DNA of 64,000 nt from JBAXTE01 sp963556065 (GTDB lineage Bacteria > Bacteroidota > Bacteroidia > Bacteroidales > WCHB1-69). Both the position numbers and the translations under genes were made by a program. The stretch lies in assembly GCA_963556065.3 (NCBI GenBank), contig CAUVYH020000009.1, positions 76,309 through 140,308 on the forward strand. Reading direction: 5' to 3'. Shown piece by piece: positions 1 to 8,390 of the stretch. The notes beneath the pieces are model-generated. The model did no database searches. It was not told where the DNA came from and saw only the letters and a list, made by a program, of their open reading frames with translations. Each line of letters starts with the position of its first letter. Position 1 is the stretch's first letter.

Positions 1-87
1 AGGGTATTCCTCCATTTTTTTGCACGACGACCCTCCGAGAATAAAACCCGCAGCAATGAAAAAAATGATAAAAAATCGACTATGCAT
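1..87 (-). CDS. Partial gene: N-terminus of a putative lipoprotein, cut by the window edge
   Basis: Reading the minus strand from an ATG at 87 gives 29 codons open to the window edge. The product has a short polar start, a hydrophobic core (FFIIFFIAAGFILGG) and then SSCKK, which looks like a lipoprotein signal peptide with the lipidated Cys followed by charged residues. The gene is divergent from the LuxE-like gene, and the two starts are 58 bp apart. Residue -3 of the lipobox is Gly rather than the usual Leu, so lipidation is an inference. Nothing can be said about function because only the signal region is visible. Confidence 0.5.
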   Translation of the reverse strand, partial: MHSRFFIIFFIAAGFILGGSSCKKMEEYP

Positions 88-98
88 ACAAAACCTGT

Positions 99-106
99 TA
101 TCTTTG
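99..106 (+). promoter_or_regulatory. Bacteroidota -7 promoter element (TATCTTTG)
   Basis: TATCTTTG matches the Bacteroidota sigma -7 consensus TAnnTTTG. It lies about 38 bp upstream of the ATG at 145 and inside the longer open frame that begins at 82, which argues for the ATG at 145 as the true start of the LuxE-like gene. Confidence 0.6.
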
Positions 107-144
107 CAAAAAATAATAATTATAAAAGACAAAAGTACTTTAAA

Positions 145-1146
145 ATGACTGATTTTGTCTCTTCTTTTGCAAAAAAAATTTTCAACATCTCTTCATTTGA
201 CGATTTTTCGATGCGGACCATTGAGTTGTTCCATTACCAATATAGCCATTGCAGCATTTATAAAACCTATACCGAAGGATTGATGATAGATCCCGAGAAG
301 GTAGATTCTATCGAAAAAATTCCATTCCTTCCTATTCAGTTTTTTAAGCGGCATTTGATTCTTTCTTCAAATAAAAATCCGAAAATTTGTTTTGAAAGTA
401 GTGCTACCACGAGCACTAATGTATCTAAGCATTATTTATGTTCACCGGAAATTTACGTCGAAAGTTTTACTCGGAGTTTTTCGTCGGTATTCGGAGATCC
501 CTCGAATTCTGCAATTCTGGCTTTGCTACCTTCTTATCTCGAACGCTCCGGCTCCTCTCTGGTTTACATGGCTGATCGGTTAATACAGTTGTCAAAACAC
601 AAAGAATCCGGATTCTTTCTCTCTAATTTTGAAGAGTTGTATTATACACTAACTCAATTGTCGCAACAAAAAATCAAAACAATTCTTTTGGGAGTAACTT
701 TTGGTTTGTTGGATTTTATTGAAAAGTATCACCTTGTTTTTCCTGAGTTAACCATTATAGAAACAGGAGGAATGAAAGGCCGTCGCGAAGAGATCACGCG
801 GTTGCAGCTGCACGAATTACTTTGCAATGGGTTCGGGGTGAAAAAAGTATATTCGGAATATGGTATGACCGAGCTTCTCTCTCAGGCTTATACTCACGGA
901 GAAATGCAGTTTTTTTGTCCTCCATGGATGAAAGTCCTCGTCAGAGAAACCAACGACCCGTTGTCGGTGAGCCTGCAGGGAAAAAATGGCGGATTAAATA
1001 TTATTGATCTGGCGAATATCGAGAGTTGTGCATTTATTGCCACGCAAGATTTGGGAACCGTTTATGCAGATGGCTCGTTCGAGGTATTGGGTCGCTTTGA
1101 TGACAGCGATATCCGGGGATGTAACTTAATGGTAGCGGAAGGGTAA
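145..1146 (+). CDS. LuxE/PaaK-like acyl-protein synthetase (acyltransferase)
   Basis: This 333-residue protein resembles the LuxE acyl-protein synthetase family of the adenylate-forming superfamily. In luminous bacteria LuxE activates fatty acids as acyl-AMP and passes them to a carrier. Seen here are a Ser/Thr-rich nucleotide-binding stretch (ESSATTSTN, near residue 90), the adenylation motif EYGMTEL near 237, and a late D-x-G-x-V (DLGTVYADG) typical of the family. No luxC or luxD neighbour is present, so the role is not bioluminescence. Bacteroidota homologues commonly occur alone, perhaps in acyl activation for envelope or secondary metabolites (inference). The ATG at 145 was preferred over 82 because a promoter element occupies 99-106. 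Confidence 0.75.
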   Translation: MTDFVSSFAKKIFNISSFDDFSMRTIELFHYQYSHCSIYKTYTEGLMIDPEKVDSIEKIPFLPIQFFKRHLILSSNKNPKICFESSATTSTNVSKHYLCSPEIYVESFTRSFSSVFGDPSNSAILALLPSYLERSGSSLVYMADRLIQLSKHKESGFFLSNFEELYYTLTQLSQQKIKTILLGVTFGLLDFIEKYHLVFPELTIIETGGMKGRREEITRLQLHELLCNGFGVKKVYSEYGMTELLSQAYTHGEMQFFCPPWMKVLVRETNDPLSVSLQGKNGGLNIIDLANIESCAFIATQDLGTVYADGSFEVLGRFDDSDIRGCNLMVAEG

Positions 1147-1165
1147 GGAGACGAACGCATCATGA

Positions 1166-1182
1166 AAAAATCATAGATTTTT
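1166..1182 (+). terminator. Weak hairpin after the LuxE-like gene
   Basis: A 7-bp A/T-rich stem (AAAAATC / GATTTTT, 3-nt loop) lies 20 bp after the stop codon and is followed by a T-rich run. It could terminate the LuxE-like transcript. The stem is short and nearly all A/T, so this is tentative. Confidence 0.3.
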
Positions 1183-1326
1183 ATAATTTTTCTTGAATCG
1201 TTGATCAAAGGAAAGACTTAAGATTTTTGTTTTCTCAAAAAAGCGAGTTTAAAGAGATTTGCACCAATTTTATTTTAGGTAAATCGAAACCGTTGTAAAA
1301 CGTCACCCTTTTGTGTATGTAATGTT

Positions 1327-2445
1327 TTAGTCTTTAAAAATAGTAATTAAAAATTTATCCAGCTCTTCTCCCCTGAGATTTTTTGCTACTACTTTTCCTT
1401 CCGGATCGAGAATTACTGTAGCCGGAATACTTTTAACACCGAACATTTTTGCCGGTTCCGAATCCCAATATTTTAGGTCACTTACCTGAGTCCATCTCAA
1501 CCCATCGCTTACGATCGCTTGTTTCCAATTGGCTTCCATCTTATCAAGAGAAACACCAAAAATTTCAAGACCTTTACTATTGTATTTGTTGTAAACTTGA
1601 ACCATGTGGGGGTTTTCCATGCGGCACGGACGACACCATGAAGCCCAGAAATCGATAATTACCCATTTGCCCCTGAATTCGCTGAGTTTTCTGATGTTGC
1701 CCGCAGAATCTTTTTGAATGATGTCGGGGGCTACACTTCCTGTTATTGTTGCTTTCGAAGAGACGATTCTCGTGTTGAACTCTTTAGCAAAAACATTATC
1801 GGGAAATTTCTTGATTAACGATTGAGCGACTAAGTCAAATAAATCGGGAAATGATGCTTGTGGAAGATTGTCTATAATTGCTAAATTCGATAAAAGCCCC
1901 GGTTCTTTTTGAAGAATAGAAGCAATCTCTTCTTTGCGGAAGGTGTCATTTTTATACCAGGAAGCTTGTAGTGCAACATTATCGGAGGTGTTTCCATTTT
2001 GGTTATTTGCCTTAAAAACATTTTGAATACTGTCTGATTTTGCTCGGTATTTTTCATCGAGAAGTCGAAATTTCATCAACTGTTTATTTTCATTAGAAGT
2101 GCTTTCTACCTTTGCAAACTGATAATTTTTTGACGGATCAATGATGAGGGCTGTTTTTTCGCCCGGAACGAGAATTAAAAGCGTGTTATTTCCACTAAAA
2201 AATAATCGATAAAAATCATATTTGGGCAATTTTGTATTCAACTGAAATTTTCCGTTCTCGTCCACAACAGCGGAATCTATTATTGGATTTTTAGCGTTGT
2301 CAAAGTGCTGAAGCATCACCTTGTTTCCTGTAAACTTAACCCCCGGCACAGCTAGATAGGTGCCTTTAATCGTTGTGATTTCTGATTTTTGTGCGGAAAT
2401 TGCAAGAGGAAGTATTAACATAATTGAAATGAGAAGGTGTTTCAT
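1327..2445 (-). CDS. Secreted TlpA-like thioredoxin with DUF4369-type N-terminus
   Basis: This is a 372-residue periplasmic thiol-disulfide oxidoreductase. A signal peptide (MKHLLISIMLILPLAISAQ) starts at 2445. The longer upstream frame to 2586 lacks a secretion signal and was rejected. Residues about 20-120 resemble the DUF4369 all-beta domain that precedes thioredoxin domains in Bacteroidota. The C-terminal AhpC/TSA-thioredoxin domain carries WASWCRPC, with redox Cys at 271 and 274, followed by a cis-Pro region (SIPATVILD). Such proteins typically reduce periplasmic disulfides, for example in cytochrome maturation or respiratory-enzyme repair; the substrate here is unknown. It is divergent from dnaB and has no obvious partner gene. 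Confidence 0.85.
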   Translation of the reverse strand: MKHLLISIMLILPLAISAQKSEITTIKGTYLAVPGVKFTGNKVMLQHFDNAKNPIIDSAVVDENGKFQLNTKLPKYDFYRLFFSGNNTLLILVPGEKTALIIDPSKNYQFAKVESTSNENKQLMKFRLLDEKYRAKSDSIQNVFKANNQNGNTSDNVALQASWYKNDTFRKEEIASILQKEPGLLSNLAIIDNLPQASFPDLFDLVAQSLIKKFPDNVFAKEFNTRIVSSKATITGSVAPDIIQKDSAGNIRKLSEFRGKWVIIDFWASWCRPCRMENPHMVQVYNKYNSKGLEIFGVSLDKMEANWKQAIVSDGLRWTQVSDLKYWDSEPAKMFGVKSIPATVILDPEGKVVAKNLRGEELDKFLITIFKD

Positions 2446-2680
2446 TATATCACGTTTTAAATTAATTAGGATGTAAAAATACGAAGAAAATCGAATATCT
2501 TCAATTAATGACGAAAAAAACATCTGAAACAGACAGGGATCGCATTCCAATGCAATTTGTTTAACGGTGATAGGGCTATAACTCAAGCGGGGGAATTAAA
2601 TTTCACCAAACTCATCAAATGTTGATAACTATTTTAAGGTTTATTCAGATTCTAATGTCAACTATTAGGGTAATTCATCT

Positions 2681-2688
2681 TATCTTTG
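2681..2688 (+). promoter_or_regulatory. -7 promoter element for dnaB (TATCTTTG)
   Basis: TATCTTTG matches TAnnTTTG and sits 16 bp before the dnaB ATG, which implies a very short 5' leader. Confidence 0.55.
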
Positions 2689-2704
2689 AAAAAATTTTCA
2701 CTCA

Positions 2705-4213
2705 ATGGCAGAAGTTACTCGAAAAACAAAAAAGCAAGAATCCGCAATTCCTGATTTATCGCAATATGGCAAGGTTCCGCCTCAGGCAATGGACATAGAA
2801 GAAGCCGTGTTAGGGTCGATGATGCTAAATCAGAATGCACTTAACATCATTATTGATCAGCTTACCCCTCCAATGTTTTACAAAGAGATTCATGCTCGCA
2901 TATTTAGTGCAATTCAACGATTATTTGCCACCAGCTCGCCGATTGACATTCTTACGGTAACCAATGAATTAAAAAAGACCGGGGATCTTGATATTGTAGG
3001 CGGTCCATTTTATATTGCATCCCTTACCAATAGGGTCTCTTCTGCAGCTAATATTGAGTTTCATACCCGAATTTTAGCAGAAAAATTTATTCAGCGCGAG
3101 CTTATTCGTGTATCCAACAATATCCTCACAGATGCTTATAAAGATTCTACCGATGCTATTGAATTACTGGACAAAGCCGCTCAAGAAATGTTTGATATTG
3201 CAGAATCGAATTTTAAGAAAAAGATACAGGACATGCCTAGTTTGGTTCGTGAAGCAGTAAAAAATATCGAAAATGCCAAAGATCACGAAGACCAGTTGAG
3301 CGGAATTCCCAGCGGTTTTGTAGAACTGGATCGAATCACTTCGGGCTGGCAGCGATCGGATTTGGTAATTATTGCAGCTCGTCCCGGGATGGGTAAAACC
3401 GCTTTTGTTCTCTCTATGGCTCGAAATATGGCCGTTACATATCATAAACCCATTGCTATCTTTTCACTTGAAATGTCCTCGATTCAACTCATTACTCGTC
3501 TAATCTCTTCCGAATCGAGAATTCCTAATGATAAGTTAAAGTCCGGGAGACTGGATGGGCACGAGTGGCAACAGTTACTCGATAAAATTACCCCGATTAC
3601 CGAAGCCAAGATGATGATTGATGATACTCCCGGATTATCGGTATTCGAACTTCGTGCAAAAGCCCGTAGGTTTAAACAACAATATGATATTCAGTGTATA
3701 GTGATCGACTACTTGCAGTTGATGACTGCGGGTGGTGATGCTAAAGGGAATCGAGAACAGGAAATCAGTACGATCTCTCGATCGCTTAAGAATTTGGCCA
3801 AAGAATTGGATATTCCAATCATTGCTCTTTCCCAGTTAAATCGTGGGGTAGAAACCAGAACGGGGAGCAAAAAACCTCAACTTGCCGACCTTCGCGAATC
3901 GGGAGCTATCGAACAGGATGCAGATATGGTAATGTTTATTTATCGCCCGGAATATTATCATCTCGACACGTTTGAAGATCAGACCCCGACTCAGGGAATG
4001 GCTGAAATTATTATCGCAAAACACCGTAACGGAGCTTTAGCCGATGTGCGATTGCGCTTTATTTCGCAGTTTGCCCAATTTGACAATCTTGACAGTGATG
4101 CAGAAGATATGTTTTTGATGCCGAATAATAATTTTGATAACACGATGCCGTTTACCACCAAAACGATGCAGTCTAAAATGAATGATGACTCTGACGAGGA
4201 ATCCCCTTTTTAA
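2705..4213 (+). CDS. dnaB: Replicative DNA helicase DnaB
   Basis: This 502-residue hexameric 5'-3' helicase unwinds DNA at the replication fork and interacts with primase. The N-terminal DnaB domain begins near residue 18 (PPQAMDIEEAVLGSMM) and covers about 18-120. The RecA-like C-terminal ATPase covers about 195-465, with Walker A ARPGMGKTA near 226, Walker B CIVIDYLQLM near 338 and the DnaB motif LSQLNRGVE followed by DLRESGAIEQDAD. The protein is full length, with no intein or frameshift. The C-terminal tail is acidic (DDSDEESPF). The next gene starts 16 bp downstream and may be co-transcribed, although no functional link is apparent. Confidence 0.97.
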   Translation: MAEVTRKTKKQESAIPDLSQYGKVPPQAMDIEEAVLGSMMLNQNALNIIIDQLTPPMFYKEIHARIFSAIQRLFATSSPIDILTVTNELKKTGDLDIVGGPFYIASLTNRVSSAANIEFHTRILAEKFIQRELIRVSNNILTDAYKDSTDAIELLDKAAQEMFDIAESNFKKKIQDMPSLVREAVKNIENAKDHEDQLSGIPSGFVELDRITSGWQRSDLVIIAARPGMGKTAFVLSMARNMAVTYHKPIAIFSLEMSSIQLITRLISSESRIPNDKLKSGRLDGHEWQQLLDKITPITEAKMMIDDTPGLSVFELRAKARRFKQQYDIQCIVIDYLQLMTAGGDAKGNREQEISTISRSLKNLAKELDIPIIALSQLNRGVETRTGSKKPQLADLRESGAIEQDADMVMFIYRPEYYHLDTFEDQTPTQGMAEIIIAKHRNGALADVRLRFISQFAQFDNLDSDAEDMFLMPNNNFDNTMPFTTKTMQSKMNDDSDEESPF

Positions 4214-4229
4214 CATTTTGTAATCAGAT

Positions 4230-5504
4230 ATGAAAACACATCTCATTCGTTCGCTTTTGTTGTCTTTTTTCATTGTTGTTGGGCCTTTCTCAATGATCGC
4301 TAGCCGTTTGTTGATCCCGATGGATAAAGCACAGAAAAATCATTTAAAGGCTTATGGAATCACATATTGGTGTTTACAGCATGAGGTTGAAGTTGATTGG
4401 TTGCTGAACTATCGCGGGGGCAGTTTCATGTGTACCTATAATAAAACGATTGAAGATGAATGTAAAGTCAGAGGTGTATCGGCAGAAATTATTGCCGATG
4501 TTCAGGCGGAAACCATTCTTCAGGAAATTGCCTCCAGCGATGTAAACATGAACGACGTAAAACTCAATAAGGCTCCGAAAATTGCAGTTTATTCTCCTAA
4601 AAATAAGCTTCCCTGGGACGATGCCGTCACGCTCGTGCTTACTTATGCGGAAATTCCTTACGATCTAATCTACGATGAAGAGGTAATCTCGGGGGTATTA
4701 CCCACGTATGACTGGTTGCATCTTCATCATGAGGATTTTACCGGACAATATGGCAAGTTTTGGGCAAATTTTCGAAATATCCAGTGGTATGTCGAGGACG
4801 TGAACACGAATCAAGCTATGGCTCACAAACTCGGGTACGACAAAGTCTCGAAAATGAAGCTCGCTGCGGCTAAAAAAATCCGTGACTTTGTAGCTGGCGG
4901 AGGTTATCTCTTTTCCATGTGTTCAGCTCCCGATAGTTTTGATATTGCATTGGCCGCTGAAAATACTGATATTTGTGATGTAATGTTTGATGGAGATCCC
5001 ATGGATCCTAATGCTCAGCAAAAGCTGGATTTTTCTAAAACTTTTGCTTTCACCAATTTTAATATATCTACAAATCCTTACGAATATGAGGTTTCGGATA
5101 TTGATATAAACTCCAATAAACACCTTTTGAACCAAAGCAATGATTATTTTTCCTTGTTTGAATTTTCTGCAAAATGGGATCCGGTTCCCACAATGCTTTG
5201 CCAGAATCATGAGCAATTGATTAAGGGCTTTATGGGGCAAACGACAGCGTTCAATAAATCGAAACTCAAGCCGAATGTGCTTATTATGGGCGAAAGCAAG
5301 CAGTTTAACGAAGTGCGCTATATTCATGGTGAATTTGGAAAAGGCACTTGGACTTTTTACGGAGGGCATGATCCCGAAGATTATCAACATTTTGTCGGAG
5401 ACCCAGCTACACAATTGGATCTTTTCCCCAATTCCCCAGGATATCGATTGATATTAAACAATGTATTGTTTCCCGCCGCCAAGAAAGAGAAACAGAAAAC
5501 ATAG
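4230..5504 (+). CDS. Conserved exported Bacteroidota protein (often labelled asparagine synthetase B)
   Basis: The protein has 424 residues, with an N-terminal signal peptide (hydrophobic stretch about residues 8-25) and the family start LLIPMDKAQKNHLKAYG. From memory, close homologues in Bacteroidota are widely named asparagine synthetase B. However, the N-terminal Cys nucleophile and the ATP-pyrophosphatase motif of real AsnB are absent, and the protein is exported. The centre (GGYLFSMCSAPDSFD near residues 223-238) and the C-terminal GKGTWTFYGGHDPED resemble class-I glutamine-amidotransferase-like or ThuA-like folds; this is an inference from pattern only. It follows dnaB by 16 bp and converges with the DUF2779-type gene. 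The function is unknown. Confidence 0.7.
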   Translation: MKTHLIRSLLLSFFIVVGPFSMIASRLLIPMDKAQKNHLKAYGITYWCLQHEVEVDWLLNYRGGSFMCTYNKTIEDECKVRGVSAEIIADVQAETILQEIASSDVNMNDVKLNKAPKIAVYSPKNKLPWDDAVTLVLTYAEIPYDLIYDEEVISGVLPTYDWLHLHHEDFTGQYGKFWANFRNIQWYVEDVNTNQAMAHKLGYDKVSKMKLAAAKKIRDFVAGGGYLFSMCSAPDSFDIALAAENTDICDVMFDGDPMDPNAQQKLDFSKTFAFTNFNISTNPYEYEVSDIDINSNKHLLNQSNDYFSLFEFSAKWDPVPTMLCQNHEQLIKGFMGQTTAFNKSKLKPNVLIMGESKQFNEVRYIHGEFGKGTWTFYGGHDPEDYQHFVGDPATQLDLFPNSPGYRLILNNVLFPAAKKEKQKT

Positions 5505-5561
5505 ATTAATACTCGAAATGAGCTATAGTCTTAGCATATTAGTACGTTTTGTTAATCTGAA

Positions 5562-6983
5562 TTATGATTTTATCTCCATTAAAAAGTTCCAGAGGCTTTC
5601 AATTTTCAGCAATTGGTTTTTGAGGAAAAGCAAGGCCTCATTTGAAACAGTTCTTTCTTCGGCCATCGCTTTTAAAAGTTCTGCTTTTAGAAACTCTTCG
5701 TGGCTGATTTTTCCATTGGAATTGCTAAATTGAGCTTTAGGTAAACAGGTGCTTACAACATGGCTTAATTCATAGTTTCCCATGATGCCGGGATGATAAA
5801 AACGTTTTTCTTTTACCCATTCCAATAAGTCAACCGGAGCTTTTTCAACATTAAAAATTGAGGAATAATCCCCGACATCATACGATACCATATTATTTTC
5901 AGCAACGATTTTTTTGACTTGGGCGATAAATTCGGTATAGTTTTCATCTTTTTTTAAAAAGAGGAATTCTATGGAATTGGGGCGGTTGAGTTTTTTGATG
6001 GCAACCCCTAGTAACATCGACATATATGGTGTGTGATTTTCGATAATGGGCATTGCCGGAGATTCCCATATCCAATAAGCAGCGGTATTCGGAACTATAT
6101 TACTCATTTCGGGCAAATCCAGATGTATTTGTTTGTCTTTATGCGTAAAAAGTTGAATTTTTGCACTGGCTGATTTCAAATCGTCGTCGGAAATTTGATC
6201 CAACGAAACTTTTTGCTGCGAATATAGCGCATACTGGTCGGCTGCAGGAATATCGGTTAGAGAAAATACGTTCGGCTGAGGTAATTTTTTTCGGCAAAAA
6301 CCCACAAAATCACATTTATAAGGAGTCTCACAATGCAGCCCCAATTCGATTATAGGCGAATTGGACAGATTGATTGTGTGCTTAGCCTCTTTCACTCGTT
6401 CACTAATTAACGGCTGGAGAGCAACGACTTGCTCCGTGATGTCTTTCGTGACAAAATAGTCAGTTGCTTTAAAATCAGGGCTGTACAAGTAATCCTTGTT
6501 TACAATGATTAGTGAAAATCGCTTTGGTGCATATCCGGAACCTTGCATTACGTAATATTGAAAAGCAGCATCCATCAGGTAGGTTTCGGTAATGGACAAA
6601 CTGCTTTTTACTTCATAAGCTTCAAGTTTGCCGCCGTGGTTGGTGAGAATATCCAGAATAGACAAACACTGATTGAATCGGAACGAAGCCTCATAAATGA
6701 TCGGATATTTTTGAAATATAAGTTGTTGTGTCAGTGCTAAGGCTTTTTCATATTGCATTGATGACTTAGGAGCGGCATTAATTCCATTGGGAAAAAGTTC
6801 CCATGCCCGTTTGCCTACAGAATGTCCTCGACTGAAAATAGCTAATTGTTTAGGGGTAAGCCGATCTCTCAGAAAATAGTGTTTTTTGTAAAGGTAGAGC
6901 TGTTTCTGGCACTGTAAACTTTTGATAAAAGAGGTCTTTGACAGCACATGTCGTTCTCCGCTACTCGATTTGGTTTTTGCCAT
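5562..6983 (-). CDS. DUF2779-type Cas4/RecB-like nuclease protein
   Basis: This 473-residue cytosolic protein has the layout of the DUF2779 family. The N-terminal part (about 15-235) looks like a PD-(D/E)XK nuclease of the Cas4/RecB type. It shows a first Cys in SFIKSLQCQKQLYLY, an acidic residue in ILDIL, the E-x-K motif EAYEVKSS and a Q-containing helix (DAAFQYYV). A second Cys group, CETPYKCDFVGFC, could complete a 4Fe-4S cluster. The C-terminal part (about 285-400) corresponds to the DnaQ-like exonuclease fold of the family, but the expected D-x-E appears as IWE (YWIWESPAMP), so the second active site may be dead. It is transcribed away from rlmN. The role is presumed DNA processing and no partner is visible. 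Confidence 0.65.
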   Translation of the reverse strand: MAKTKSSSGERHVLSKTSFIKSLQCQKQLYLYKKHYFLRDRLTPKQLAIFSRGHSVGKRAWELFPNGINAAPKSSMQYEKALALTQQLIFQKYPIIYEASFRFNQCLSILDILTNHGGKLEAYEVKSSLSITETYLMDAAFQYYVMQGSGYAPKRFSLIIVNKDYLYSPDFKATDYFVTKDITEQVVALQPLISERVKEAKHTINLSNSPIIELGLHCETPYKCDFVGFCRKKLPQPNVFSLTDIPAADQYALYSQQKVSLDQISDDDLKSASAKIQLFTHKDKQIHLDLPEMSNIVPNTAAYWIWESPAMPIIENHTPYMSMLLGVAIKKLNRPNSIEFLFLKKDENYTEFIAQVKKIVAENNMVSYDVGDYSSIFNVEKAPVDLLEWVKEKRFYHPGIMGNYELSHVVSTCLPKAQFSNSNGKISHEEFLKAELLKAMAEERTVSNEALLFLKNQLLKIESLWNFLMEIKS

Positions 6984-7052
6984 TTGAATGTAATTATTTA
7001 CAGATAAAACGAATGAAAGTTTAGTATCTATATTCGGATTAAACGGTAAAAG

Positions 7053-7071
7053 ATGGGGCAGGGCACCCCAT
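7053..7071 (-). other. Small GC-rich hairpin between rlmN and the DUF2779-type gene
   Basis: A 6-bp inverted repeat (ATGGGG / CCCCAT, 7-nt loop) lies between the rlmN stop at 7115 and the next minus-strand gene at 6983. There is no U-tract on the minus strand, so it may be a weak transcription or mRNA-processing signal rather than a classic terminator. Confidence 0.25.
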
Positions 7072-7114
7072 AGCCAGATACATCAACAACTTTCCACATC
7101 TATATATCGTTTTC

Positions 7115-8146
7115 TTATTTTTTGTTTGCCAGCTGGCCACAAGCTGCAGCAATATCATTACCCCGGCTGCGACGGATATTAACAATCAAATTTTTATTTT
7201 CCAAAAAGGAGCCAAAATCGGTAACGATTTCAGGAGATGGTTTTTTATAAGGAATTCCGACCACCTCGTTGTATTGAATCAAGTTAATTTTTACCGGGAA
7301 GTTCTTACAGAATGCAGCTAACTCCTGCGCATCGTTAAGTGTATCGTTTATGCCTTCCATAAGCAAATATTCCAAAGTAATACGCTCTGAGGTCTTTTCG
7401 TGGTAGTATTTTAATGCTTTAATCAATTCGGTAAGCGGATATTTTTTTGCAATCGGCATGATTGATTCACGGAACTGCTGATTAGCGCTATGTAATGAAA
7501 TTGCCAATTGAACTCCGCAATCTTCATCGGCAAAACGCATGATTTCGGGAATTAATCCGGATGTTGACAGGGTAATCCGTTTCGGCGAAATGTTCATCAG
7601 CTCGGGAGAAGTAATTTTTTGAATTGCACCCATTACCGCTTCATAATTCAAGAAGGGTTCTCCCATGCCCATTATTACGATATTTGACAATGACTTTTGA
7701 AACTGTGTGTTTGATAGATTGTTTAATATGTTCACTTGGTCAAAAATTTCACCTACGGATAGATTTCGTTGGTATCCGAATTTGCCCGTTGCACAAAATT
7801 TACAACCTAAAGGGCATCCCGATTGCGTTGAAATGCAGGCAGTAGTTCTGGAAGAACTAGGAATTAATACTCCTTCAATTTTTTGTCCATCGAATAACTC
7901 AAAGCGCAATTTTGTAGTTTTGTCCTCTGATTTAAAGATTGTATCTATCGAAACCACATTGAAAAGATATTTTTCGGAGAGCTTATCCCGAAGAGAAACA
8001 GGCAGAATAGTCATTTCTTCGAAACTTCGAGCTCCTTTTTTCCAAAGCCATTCCCATATTTGCTTGGTTCTAAACGCTTTTTCTCCAAAACCGATGATTG
8101 CATCGTTTAGTTCACTCTTTGTCAAATCTCTGATATCTCTTTTCAT
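7115..8146 (-). CDS. rlmN: 23S rRNA/tRNA (adenine-C2)-methyltransferase RlmN
   Basis: This is a 343-residue radical-SAM enzyme that methylates C2 of A2503 in 23S rRNA, and A37 in some tRNAs. The radical-SAM cluster motif C-x3-C-x2-C is at C111, C115 and C118 (GCPLGCKFCATG). The family motif MGMGEPFLN follows, and the C-terminal catalytic Cys is in DIAAACGQLA. The ATG at 8146 was chosen because a -7 promoter element (minus strand, 8163-8170) overlaps the upstream extension to 8176. The length is normal for the family and the gene appears monocistronic. Confidence 0.95.
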   Translation of the reverse strand: MKRDIRDLTKSELNDAIIGFGEKAFRTKQIWEWLWKKGARSFEEMTILPVSLRDKLSEKYLFNVVSIDTIFKSEDKTTKLRFELFDGQKIEGVLIPSSSRTTACISTQSGCPLGCKFCATGKFGYQRNLSVGEIFDQVNILNNLSNTQFQKSLSNIVIMGMGEPFLNYEAVMGAIQKITSPELMNISPKRITLSTSGLIPEIMRFADEDCGVQLAISLHSANQQFRESIMPIAKKYPLTELIKALKYYHEKTSERITLEYLLMEGINDTLNDAQELAAFCKNFPVKINLIQYNEVVGIPYKKPSPEIVTDFGSFLENKNLIVNIRRSRGNDIAAACGQLANKK

Positions 8147-8162
8147 CCCTGAATATTTTTTG

Positions 8163-8170
8163 CAAAGATA
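8163..8170 (-). promoter_or_regulatory. -7 promoter element for rlmN
   Basis: On the minus strand the sequence reads TATCTTTG, 16 bp upstream of the ATG at 8146. It matches the Bacteroidota TAnnTTTG consensus. Confidence 0.55.
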
Positions 8171-8390
8171 CGCCAATTAATCATGTGTCATCTATCTGCA
8201 CAACACTAAATAACGAATAACAAAGCCATCGTCAAGTTATGGCATTTTCATGTACAAGACCTCTGAATAGAATTAAATAAATAAAATTCTTAATTTTAGG
8301 TTAAAACTGTACTTGTAAAATTCTTATTTTTTATCTTTACAAACATATTTATTCACAAGTAAAATTTAGTATAATCATTAAAAACATCTT

